Of a stretch of DNA of 64,000 bases, positions 48,566 to 60,055 are shown piece by piece (the first letter of the stretch is position 1; each line of letters begins with the position of its first letter). The notes under the pieces were generated by a model, which did not search any database, had not been told where the DNA came from, and saw only the letters and a list, made by a program, of their open reading frames with translations. The position numbers and the translations under genes are program-made. The DNA comes from Piper betle (taxonomy: Eukaryota; Streptophyta; Magnoliopsida; Piperales; Piperaceae): contig JAURVB010012612.1 in the NCBI GenBank assembly GCA_033002965.1, positions 1 through 64,000 on the forward strand. Reading direction: 5' to 3'.

Positions 48566-51252
48566 TATATATATACACACACATGCATCCATGATTTCAT
48601 TCACACAAAATCTAACATATTATGAATTCATTCTGAAGCTTGGGTCTCAACCCACTACGCTTCCGCTGCTCAACTCTGATCATATTTTGCATTCTGTTAT
48701 CGTGTCTTAGCATTTCATTCGCATCATATCATTATGCTCAAACATTTAATCATGTCATTCACAATATAATAACATAATAATACAATATTAAACATTCAGA
48801 AATCTAACATGTGTGTGTACAAGACCTCATTGCTCCTCCGTCCAAGCTGGCTCCTCCAACTCGTGATTATTACCTACATATAGTATAAAAATACGTCAGT
48901 AACAAGTGTTACTGGTCCGGAAAATAAAATAACTATAACAAGCTGGCTATGAGAGCAAACTCTCATATGAAAGAAAACATCATATACTCCACGTGAACAC
49001 TCTGAAGGGCACTACTGAGGAGCCACTGGGCTGCAGACCCGGTAGCATCCCGAACTTACTGATCTGCTGCTGGTACTGTGCCGCTCTCGGCACTTCTTTT
49101 TCAGTACTTCTCGTGAAACTTTATCCTAAGCCCTCTCCTTACCTCCATATTTCTCCTGGCCTTGAGCACGAAGGCCGAGTACTCTCAGGCAGTCGCCTTT
49201 AGTACCCTTTGAACCACAAGTCCGGACATGCGCTGTACTAAACAGTACCCGTAAACCTCCACGTTCTCCGGGTGTGAGGAACTCAAACGCGGAGTTATCA
49301 GGATCCCTCGGGAATGGAACAGTCCGCTGGCACTAATCCAGAGCCCGCTTTGACTGTCACGACATCCTCTGCATAGTACGTGCAGTCGATTTCTCCATCT
49401 CTCGTCTCACAGAAACACGAAAACTATATATATATAGGCTTGGGTAGGGAGTTACATAATAGGCCCGAAGGCAACTTTTGGTGGATCTTGTTTTCGAAAT
49501 TAACCTCGAGGGATCTCATCCTCGAGGGGTTATTAATCCGGAAAATGTTCGATTAAATGGCCCGAGTTAAGTGGGATCCGATAAAACGCCACTTAACCCG
49601 TCCTGCAGACAATAAATCAAACATACAATAGAAAAGATTAAAACAGACGAGTCCTAAACGGACCTGGTAGAAGCTCCAAGCGTGTCATCGCGCCTAGGCG
49701 GCGAGCTCCTACTCCGCACCTACACATCAAAACTAAATACTAACGCCCGCTAACTAAATGATGCATCAAACTCAACAAACATCACACAACAATCAAATAA
49801 TTGTAAGTATGAAAAATAATTCTAACTAATCCTATTCATAACAATTTTACTGTATTTTTACATCGCACTAGTTTAGCATGTTCATATTTACTTCATCTTG
49901 TTAGATCACTTATCATGCTGAGACTCGATCTACCTCATTAGATCACTTACTATTCATTCGCAATCACTCAAATCATACAATCATCCCTTCACTCATAATT
50001 AGCATTACTCATAGCAGTTAATCAAATCCAGCATACTGTGCTAATATTCATCATCAATTTTAAATAATCAAATCGGAGGTAATTATACCTCACGTCGTCG
50101 GCAATCGGCGACGGCTATGGTTCCGTCGCGCGTCTCGGAGCTTGAATTCGGCGCTCCTCGGCGTCCGACGTTCGATCGAGTCTAACTGGGTGAGCTCTGC
50201 GGAAGATCCGGTGAATTCCAGCGAATTCCAGAAATTCCGGTTTTCCGGTGGTTTTCCGGCAGCTGTTGGCGGTTTTCCGGCGGCTTCCGGTGGTTTTCCG
50301 GCGACAATCGCCGGCGGCGTCTACTGGTCGGAAAGGGGTCGTGTTGGGTACCCTCGGAACCGGCTCGGCGAGCCCGACTCATCTACGAGGTCGACGCAGC
50401 CAACGGAGGTGGCGGCTAGCCGGATAATGGCTAAAACAGGGCCGGCGGCGATGGGTCGCTAGATCCGGCCGGCCCGGGCGGCGATGGCCTCCGTTCTGGT
50501 CGGGGAAGGCCGCTAGGGAGTCGAAGACGTCGAGGCGACTACTTGATTGCGGCGGCGACGGTCGCCGGCGGCGGAATCGGTGACATGACCGAAATGCGCC
50601 GCGGCGCTAGGCGAGGCGATTCCGGCGTCGCGGCGGCCTGGCCGCGGCCGGGGCTGGTCGGGGTTGCACGGCGACGCTGCGGCGGGGCTAGGCAAGGGTC
50701 GATCGGTGACCGGGCGGGCGGCGACGCGTAGTGGCGGTGTTGCGGTAAGGGTCGGGGAAGAAGGTATGGGGGAGAAAAAGACTCGATGGCAAACTCGTAA
50801 ATATTACTTGACTCGTCTCCGACTCGAGTCAAGTATAATAACTAAGTCGTATTAAATCCTAAAAAAAAATTCATAAAAATCGGGAAAAATCCCGTAAAAT
50901 CAAACAAATACCAAACATCGTAATGATATGCTTTAGAACTATCAACCCACCCAAAATGCCTGTAACGCGTCCTAACGCGATAAACGGCCTAAAACTAATT
51001 CTACGATCCATTATATATAAAAATAATAAAAAAAATGACTGGCATACTCTCATATATCTGATAACTCATTCTGTTTTGATGTGTTCATGACGTTATCATC
51101 ATATACTTGGGTACGCATGACCCTCATAGCTCATACACGCGATTGGCATCGGCTCGGTACACGTGTCCTGAAACTGACTCAACTCGAAAAAAATAACGGT
51201 CGACCCGACTGGTTCTGAATATAAAACCCTAACTCAAATCGTGGGTTTTACA
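48232..51252 (-). mobile_element. Element C: 3,021-bp family copy inside B
   Basis: It starts TGTAACACCCCAAATCCGG and ends ATCGTGGGTTTTACA. Flanks AGCGT (48227-48231) and AGCAT (51253-51257) are a 5-bp duplication with one difference, a G to A change at a CpG. Continuity of B on both sides is visible. Its stem-loop is at 49563-49600 and its dyad at 50076-50091. A TA/CA compound microsatellite (from 48512) is private to this copy. Confidence 0.85.
48512..48582. repeat. Compound TA/CA microsatellite in element C
   Basis: About 23 TA units, then short CA and TA runs (ACACACATATATATATACAC). Copies A and D have only short TA words at the matching place. Confidence 0.95.
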
Positions 51253-51627
51253 AGCATGATGGGTTGAGACCCAAGTTTTAGAGCAAGTAAACAATATATC
51301 AGATTGTATGAATGAAGTTACATGATATATAGATACATGTTTATAGGGTGACCCTAATTGCACTTTTAGGGAAAATTCTGTCCGTTTCATTTCAGAATTT
51401 TCATCGATTTTGATCGTAATTGTGATGGTGTGTACTTTGATTTGCATGTCATTCATGTAGTACCATGTTATGAGTTGTGCATTCAGCCATGCATTGAGAG
51501 TTATATCTTCATCTTAAGACGCCGAGATTGGATCCGCATGAGTTAGGTTCGGGTTAGCTGACCTAACCGGGGCCTGTAACATGCCGGTTCGGTTCACGAG
51601 TGTGAACCGGATTTGGGGTGTTATAGC

Positions 51628-54605
51628 TGTAACACCCCAAATCCGGTCCACACTCGTGAACCGAACCGGCATGTTACCGGCCCCGGTTAGGTCGGCTAAC
51701 CCGAACCTAACTCATACGGATCCAATCTCGGCGTCTTAAGATGAAGATACAACTCTCAAAGCATGGATGAATACACAAACCCTAACATGGTACTACGTGA
51801 ATGACATACAAATCAGAGTGCACACCAAGACAATCCCGATAAAAATTAATGAAAACTTTGAAATATAACGGATAGAGTTTCCCCTAAAAATGCAATTAGG
51901 GGCCACCCTGTCAAATATACATATGCAAATATATATCTAACCATATATCAAATAATTTCATTCATATAAAATATAAAATCTAACATGCTGTAACTTATTT
52001 TAAAACTTGGGTCTCAACCCACTCCGCTGCGCAACTCTGATCATATTTTGCATTCTGTTATCGTGTCTTAACATTTCATTCATATCATATCATCATGCTC
52101 AAACATTTACTCATAGCATGTGTATAAAATAACATCATAAACAAACATTAAATATTTAATCACCCAATGTGTGTGTGCAGAAGACCTTATTGCTCCTCCG
52201 TCCCAGCTGGCTCATCCATCTCGTGCTTATCACCTACATATATATAAGAAAAACGTCAGTAACAAGCGTTACTGGTCCGGAAAATAAAATAACTATAACA
52301 AACTGGCTATGAGAGCAAACTCTCATCTGAAAGAAAACATCATACTCCACGTGAACACTCTGAAGGGCACTACTGAGGAGCCACTGGGCTGCAGACCCGG
52401 TAGCATCCCGAACTTACTGCTCTGCTGCTGGTACTGTGCTACTCTCAGCACTTCTTTTTCAGTACTTCTCATGAAACTTTATCCTAAGCCCTCTCCGAAC
52501 CTCCATATCTCTCCTGGCCTTGAGCACGAAGGCCGAGTACTCTCAGGCAGTCGCCTTTAGTACCCTTTGAACCACAAGTCCGGACATGCGCTGTACTAAA
52601 CAGTACCCGTAAACCTCCACGTTCTCCGGGTGTGAGGAACTCAAACGCGGAGTTGTCAGGATCCCTCGGGAATGGAACAGTCCGCTGGCACTAATCCAGA
52701 GCCCGCTTTGACTGTCACGGCATCCTCTGCATGGTACGTGCAGTCGGTTTCTCCATCTCTCGTCTCACTGAAAACTCGATAAAACTATATATATAGGCCT
52801 GGGAAGGGATTCATATAATAGGCCCGAAGGCAACTTGTGGTGGATCTTGTTTTCGAAATCATCCTCGAGGGATCTCATCCTCGAGGGGTTATTAATCCGG
52901 AAATATTCGATTAAATGGCCCGAGTTAAGTGGGATCCGATAAAACGCCACTTAACCCGCCCTGCAATAATAAAATAAACATACAATGGAAGAGCGTAAAA
53001 CAAGACGAGTCCTAAACGGACCTGGTGGAAGCTCCAAGCGTGTCATCGCGCCTAGGCGGCGAGCTCCTACTTCGTACCTACACATCAAAACTAGATACTA
53101 ACGCCCGCTAACTAAATGATGCATCAAACTCAACAAACATCACCCAATACGAATAACATCCATCAACAATCAAGTAATCATAATGTAAAAATAATTCTAC
53201 GTCATCCTATTCATACCAATTTTATACTGTTTTTCTAAGTTACGTCATACTCGATTAACATGCTCATATTTACTTATCTCACTAGACTACTTATCCTCCA
53301 TTCACTATCAATCACATCATGTAACTTCATTCATACTCTGACATTCATCATGATAATTAATCAACCCTAGCATGCTATGCTAACAATTATCATCAATTTT
53401 AAATAAATCAATCGGAGGTAATTATACCTCACGTCGTCGGCAATCGGCGACGGCTAGGGTTCCGTCGCGCGTCTCGGAGCTCAAATTTGGCGCTCATCGG
53501 CGTCCGAAGCTCGATCGGGCTCCACTGGGTGAGCCCCGCGGAAGATCCGGTGAATTCCGGCGAATTCCAGAAATTCCGATTTTTCGGCGGTTTTCCGGCA
53601 GCTACTGGCGGTTTTCCGGCGACTTCCGGTGGTTTTCCGGCAACCATCGCCTACGGCGCCTACTAGTCGGAAAGGGGTCGTGTTGGGTACCCTCGGAACC
53701 GGCTCGGCGAGCCCGACTCATCTATGGCCTCAACATGGTCGACGGAGTTGGCGGCTCGCCGGAAAATGGTCAAAACAGTGGTGGCGGCGGTGGGTGACTC
53801 GATCCGGCCGGGATGGGCGGCGCTGGCCTCCGTTCCGGTCGGGGACGGTCGTGGGTTGGTCGAAGACGTCGAGGTGACCACTCGATCACGGCGGCGACGG
53901 TCGCCGGCGGCGAAATCGGCAACGCGAAGCACAACGCGGGCGCGGCGATTGGCGAGGCGTTCCGGCGTCGCGGCGGCCACATGGTGGCCGGACCTGGTCG
54001 GGGCGGCAGGCCGACGTTGTCGCCGAGCTGGGCGGCGTCGGTCGACGGCCGGGCGGCGCCGACAGCGGCGGCGGTGGCGCGCGAACAGGGGCGGCGCGGG
54101 CGAGGGTTTGGGCGCGGGGGAAGAAAAAGTCGGGGTGAAAATGGGTGGCAAACTCGTAAATAATACTTGACTCGTCTCCGGCTCGAGTCAAGTATCATAA
54201 CTAACTCGTATTAAATCCTAAAAAAATTCATAAAAATCGGGAAAAATCCCGTAAAATCAAACAACACCAAAAAAAATTATAATGATATGCTCTAGAACTA
54301 TCAACCCACCCAAAATGCCCGCGACGCGTCCTAACGCGGTAAACGGCCTAAAACTAATTCTACGATCCACTATATATAAAATAAAAAAATCACTGGCATA
54401 CTCTCATATATTCTGATAACTCATTCTGTTCTGCTGTATTCATGACGTTATCATCATATACTTGGGTACGCATGACCCTCATAGCTCATACACGCGACTG
54501 ACATCGGCTCAGTACACGTGTCCTGAAACTGACTCAACTCGAAAAATAACGGTCGACCCGACCGGTTCTGAATATAAAACCCTGACTCGAATCGTGGGTT
54601 TTACA
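51628..54605 (-). mobile_element. Element D: 2,978-bp family copy inserted at the edge of B
   Basis: It starts TGTAACACCCCAAATCCGG and ends ATCGTGGGTTTTACA. Target duplication ATAGC is perfect (51623-51627 and 54606-54610) and overlaps the last three bases of B and the first two of B's own target duplication. The body is close to A; for example 52190-53080 matches 35085-35975 almost base for base. Stem-loop at 52921-52958, dyad at 53415-53430. ORFs of the GC-rich module (53629-54198) are open on both strands and have no domain. Confidence 0.87.
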
Positions 54606-55522
54606 ATAGCTACCCCTTTACCTGTCACTAATTCTGTCGGCGGTGATCGTTGCAGCCACTATCTAGTTGTGGCCTCAACATCGCCGATTACCAATGACAT
54701 GAGATATAATTAACTCTGAATTAATTTATTAAGGATAATTGTAATGATGAAATGTGATGAAAATGGGTGTGAATAGGAATTATCTGGTAAATTCGTTATA
54801 TAACTTTAATGCAAATTGGTTTTGCAATCTGGATTTAATTAGCGAAGGTTGATTGTCGTGAATTACAATAAGTGGAATAGTTATCTAAATATTTCACAGT
54901 AAATACAATTTTGGGATGGTCATGCTAAATATTGTAATCGACATATGCAACACTAGTGTTGCATTTGTTTTGTGCTAATAGATGCTTAATGGATAGTGAT
55001 TCATTGTGTATTGATTGTTGTGTATGATTGATAGTGAGTGTAACTTTCATGCATCATACTGAGCATTGGCATTTAGTTTTGGTGTATAGGTACGGAGAAG
55101 AAGCTTGCCGCCCATATGTGTGGCCTCGTTTGGAACTTCTACTAGGTCTGTTTAGGACTCGCCCGTGATTTATCACTTTATTCAGTGTGATTTCATTTAT
55201 TATTTGTAGGATGGGTTAAATGACGTTTTATCGGATCCCACTTAACTGAGGCTATTTAGTTAAATATTTTTTCGGATTAATAACCCTCGAGGATGAGATT
55301 ATTCGAGTCTAATTTCGAAAATAAGATCCACCACAAGTTGCTTTTCGAGCCTATTATATAAATTCCTTCTCATACCTATATATTTAATTTTATTGAGTTT
55401 TAAGTGAGAAGAGAGATGGTGAAACCGATTCGCACGTACCGTGAGCGGGTGCACATGCCAGTAACAACGGGCTCTGGATTAGTGCGAGGGTTGTTCCATT
55501 CCCGAGGGATCCTGATACTCCG

Positions 55523-58383
55523 TGTAAAACCCGTGACTCGAGTCAGAGTTTTACGGGAGTGAACCAGTCGGTTCGAGTCGAGTCAGCTTCATGGACCGCG
55601 AGCTGGGTTGAGGCCAGCTGTGAGTTATGAGCAATGAGGGTCATGTATGCTCAAGTGTATGATGATAACGCCTGAAAGATGATGAAAAAAATGGGTTATC
55701 AAGTATATGGAGGTATGCAGTATTGATTGTTATTTTTATTTGATCGAAGAATAGTTTTAGGCCGAATAACGAATTAGGACGCGTTTGACGATATCCGGGT
55801 GGGTTATTAGTTATAGAGCATGTCATTTGGATGTTATTGTGTTTGTTTTATTTTATAGAATTTTTCCATATTTTTCTAGATTTTTTTAGAATTTATTACG
55901 AACTAGTTATTATTTTGACTCGAGTAGGAAGCGAGTCAATACTTATTTACGAAACTGCCACTACAACACTTCTTCTTCTTCCCCGACTTTTTTTTCCAAA
56001 ACCCAAACCCTCGCCGCCGCCCCTTGTGGTCGCCGCCGCCGCCGCTGCCGACGCCGGGCTGCCGCCGATCGACGCCGCCCCGCCCCGCCGTGAAGTCGCC
56101 GTGCCGCCACGACCCACCCCGGCCACCGTCGCGCCGCCACGACGCCGGAATCGCCCCGCGAAGCCGCTTCGGCCGTCGCCACTCCGGGCCTGATTTCGCC
56201 GCCGTCCGGGCCGCTCCGCCGCCGCTGTGACGCCGACGACCACCCCCTCGCCGTCGCCGACATTTCCCCCACCACCCCGACCGCCGTCGAGGCCGGCCGG
56301 AGCCCCGATTGGAGAACGCCGCCGCCGCCGCCCGTTTTCAACGTCGCCGCCGACGGCCATCGCGGCCTCGGTTGCTCTGTTTGACACCGCCATCGGACCA
56401 AGCTCGTCGAGCTGGTGCCGATAGACCCCTTGATTGCCCAGTCCCGAATCGTCGCCGGAAAACCGTCGGAATCCGCCGGAAAACCGCCGATACTCGCCGG
56501 AAAACCGCCGGAACCGCCGGAAAATTGGATTCGAGGGAAGTTCGCCGGATCATCCGCCGAACGCACCCGGTCCAATCTGATCGGACTTCGGACGCCGCTA
56601 GGTGCCGAATTCGAGTTTCGAGCCGCGAAACGGAAACCCTAGCCGTCGCCGATTTTCGACGACGCGAGGTATAATTTATTTTAACTTAATTATTTGAAAG
56701 TATTGATTATTAGAATTTGCATGTTATGATTGATGAATTGTGCATTGTAATTACTTATATAAATGTGGATTTAATTTAGATAAAATATGAAATTTGTGGA
56801 ATTGTGTGGTGTTAAAAATAGAAGTTATGAAACTAATTAGGGTTATTAAGTAATAATCATGATCTAATGCAAACTAGCCTAAGTAGACTTGCTAGAATTG
56901 ATATAGGTTAATGTGTGTTGATTGATGAGTGATTGGGTTGATTATGTGCATGCTATAGGATGTGTGATTCATCATGCGGGCGTTAGTTTTTAGCTTGATT
57001 GTGTAGGTACGGTGTAGGAGCTCGCCGCCTAGGCGCGTGGACCCGTTTGGAGCTTCTACCAGGTCCGTTTAGGACTCGTTCTCTGTTTTACGCTACTCTA
57101 TTGTTTATTTGATTTATCATGTGCAGGACGAGTTAAGTGGCGTTTTATCGGATCCCACTTAACTCGGGCCATTTAGCCAACAGTCCTTTTTCGGATTAAT
57201 AACCCTCGAGGATGGGATCCCTCGAGTTTGTTTTCGAACTTCAGATCCAGCTCACGATGCCTTCGGGCCTATTATATAAATCCCAACCCAGGCCTATATA
57301 TATATAGTTTTCGTGTTTTCGGTGAGAGATGGAATGAGGGTTACTTGCGGCCACGTCTTCAGATAGGGCGTGTGCCCGGAAGAGCGGGCTCTGGAGCTGG
57401 GGAGAACCCACTTCGTTCCCGAAGGATCCGGACAACTCCACCTTTGAGTTCCTCAAACCCGGAGAAGTGTGGAGGTTTACGGGTACTGCATTGCAGCGCA
57501 TGTCTAGACTTGTGGTTTCAAAGGGTACTGAAGGCGACTGCCTGAGAGTGCTCGGCCTTTGTGCTCAAGGCCAGGAGAAATATGGAAGGTGCAGAGGGCG
57601 GTAAGGAATGAAATTTGATGCGAGAAGCAATAGAGAAATGGCCAAGGTATGAGAATGAGAAAGATAGGGGGACGCTGTCGACCCGAGGGCGACGGCCCGA
57701 CGGCGACGGCTCCCGTATGTGCCCTGATGAGAGTTCTTGAGGAAGTATATGGTTTTGATTCAACAGGAGAGTTTGCTCTCCTGTGCCAGATTGATATTAG
57801 TTATTTTCCGGGCCGGTAACACTCGTTACTGACGGTTTTTCTATATATATGTAGGTGAGGAATGCGAGCGATGAAAGCTGTCGGGACTGCGGAGGAGCAG
57901 CACAGAACCGCGCACACATGTACCTGCCGCGTGTAATGTATAATGATGGTTGTTTACTGCTGTGTGGATGATTATTACAACGTTTTTGTCTTGATGAATT
58001 ACTTGTTATGAAATGAACTGATGAATATGAATGAGTAGGGAGCCTTGGAGTTCAGACTCGGCTCGGGTAAAAATGAATGAGATAATGATTTAATGTCATG
58101 GTAGATTATTATGTGTTATCGTATTTTCATAAAATATTATATATTTTCTTTTGGTTTCTCATTTATTATTTTGTCTTGTTTTTGCTTGTACATCACAGCA
58201 TGCATGTAGGACCGCGTTAGAACCCTATCATTCTCATTTATGCATTTCATATTTGCATCTTCATCTTGAGACGCCGAGAGTAGATCCTGGTCGGCTTAAC
58301 CGAATCTAGTAGATTAACGAACGGTTCGGTCGCCGGTGACATTTCCGGGTCGGTTCACGGGTGAGCCGAAACGGGGTGTTACA
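55523..58383 (+). mobile_element. Element F: 2,861-bp family copy inside E
   Basis: It starts TGTAAAACCCGTGACTCGAG and ends CGAAACGGGGTGTTACA. Target duplication CTCCG is perfect (55518-55522 and 58384-58388). It is a more diverged subtype than A-D, with a larger, purer GC-rich module (55975-56660) that gives long overlapping ORFs on both strands, none with a domain. It keeps the perfect 12-bp stem-loop at 57129-57166. Splice-like words sit at GCGAG|GTATAA (56667), GTGCAG|GACGAG (57126) and TATGTAG|GTGAG (57855). Confidence 0.87.
57129..57166 (+). other. Perfect 12-bp stem / 14-nt loop in element F
   Basis: CGAGTTAAGTGG (57129-57140) pairs with CCACTTAACTCG (57155-57166). F and B differ at many other positions, yet both arms are unchanged. 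Confidence 0.85.
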
Positions 58384-59428
58384 CTCCGCATTTTAAGTTC
58401 CTTATATTTTGAGAAACGTGAAAGTTTACAAGTATTGTTTAGTACAACGCACATTCGAATATGTAGTTTAAAGGGTATTGAAGGTGACTACTTGAGAGTA
58501 CTTAGGCTTTGTGCTCGGGAGATATATAGAGGACATGAGAGAACTTAGGATATACTGGTAGTTTTAAGGGAACAGAAAAATGAGAAAATGTCGAGAGAGA
58601 CATCAACAGACTAATCAGTTCAGGACGCTATTGGGTCTGTAGCCTGATGGCTCCCTAGTAGATATCCTTCAAAGAGTTTAGCAGAAGATATAAAAATAAT
58701 TTTCTTCACATGAGAGTTAACTCTCATGATCAGTTTGATGTAGTTATATTTTGGACCTGACGTGTTTTTATTATATATGTAAGTGAAGATCAGGAGATGA
58801 GTGTGTCAACCTGAGTGAAGGAGCATTGATGTCTCTTTCACACACATATCAGACGATAAAATTTTTAGTATTTCTAATTATGATATTGTGATAGTGAAAC
58901 TTATGTGATAACATGGTAGTATGTATTGTTAATAAAGCTAAAATCAATGACATGATGTGAATTCTATTTAAGAAATATGTTCATGTTGGTTATGTTCAGC
59001 AAGTGGCCCGATACCCAATTTTGAAATCTAAATATAAATGAAATGAATAAATGGGTCAAGACCCAAGTTTGAGAGAATTATATGGTTCAAGAACGATTGT
59101 GCTGTTATTATTTGACTGAATTGCTATTTGTGAAAAGTAGTTACATATATTTTATTATATATATACTATTTGACAAGGTAGTCTCTCATTACACTTTTAC
59201 GAGATATTCTATTTATTTTATTTTAAGATTGATTAATTTTTATCATCATTGATTAATTCATTGTGACTTATTTGACATGATATTCATGTGGTATCATATT
59301 AAATTTTGACCATTCTGTACATACATGACAAAATTTATCTTTAATCTTAATACACTAAGAATAGGTTTATTCAGGTTAGGAGTTAGCTGAACAGTCTATG
59401 CTTATTTGAACTGGTAAAAAATCTTACA

Positions 59429-60055
59429 CATAATAAATTTTATGACTAATCAAATCCGATGAAAATTCCCTTACACTACAACCTAAGCATAATATTTTTG
59501 ACCATTATATATGAAATAAAAGGAGAAATAAAAAGAGCTCTTAATGCAAATCCTCTTGTAGGAGGTCTCAACATACCACCCACTCAACCAAAATCTCATC
59601 ACGAATGCAAGAAATAGTTGAGGCCTTCACATGTAAGATTGAGTGATGGAACATGAAAATGGTATTTGTATAGATTGATTCATCAACTCAATGGTAAATA
59701 CAACCATTTACAAAATAAAGGAAGACCATTAATTCTGATTTAATCAGGTGTTGTTTCCAGCTCCCATGTTATGTCCACCCATTTTGCTTCTGTATACAGT
59801 GTGCATCATTTTTTTCTTCACAATTCATGAGAAAAGTTCAATACAGCGTAGATTACAGTGATCATATTCCAAGCTACTTGCACTCCTGCCTTTGACACTT
59901 GATGACAACGTAACCAAAGAAATATGTAGAGAGGCTACATCAGCTTTGTCAAGGTCTTACCCAGTATAGCAAACAAAGTCTTCAACAAATTCGGCTTTGT
60001 GCAAATACAAGGACGAATTAGCAAACGAGAAAGTAAAATGCTTGTTAAGAACTTA
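59429..60055. other. Intergenic and THA8-like gene 3' flank
   Basis: No repeat family or gene recognised in this interval. Confidence 0.5.

Larger units (their letters stand above)
45666..51625 (+). mobile_element. Element B: family copy inside E, itself split by C
   Basis: It starts TGTAAAACCCACGATTCGAG and ends GGATTTGGGGTGTTATA (family end TTACA with C to T). It consists of 45666-48231 plus 51253-51625, about 2,934 bp without C and its duplication. Its target duplication is GCTAC: left at 45661-45665, right at 54609-54613, beyond insertion D. It carries the 12-bp stem-loop (47297-47334) and the dyad GAGGTA-TGAT-TACCTC (46825-46840). Confidence 0.85.
45116..59428 (+). mobile_element. Element E: oldest family copy, split by insertions B, D and F
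   Basis: Its pieces are about 45116-45665, 54609-55522 and 58384-59428. It starts TGTAAAACCTGCAACCCGAA and ends in a decayed ...CTTACA. Family landmarks appear in order across the gaps: GTATATGACGATAATG near 45258, TAGGTACGGAG near 55089, GGACTCGCCC near 55153, and GTTTAGTACAACGCAC near 58436. Without the insertions it would be about 2.5 kb, with most of the GC-rich module gone. Flanks ATTGC and CATAA do not match, as expected for an old copy. Confidence 0.75.
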
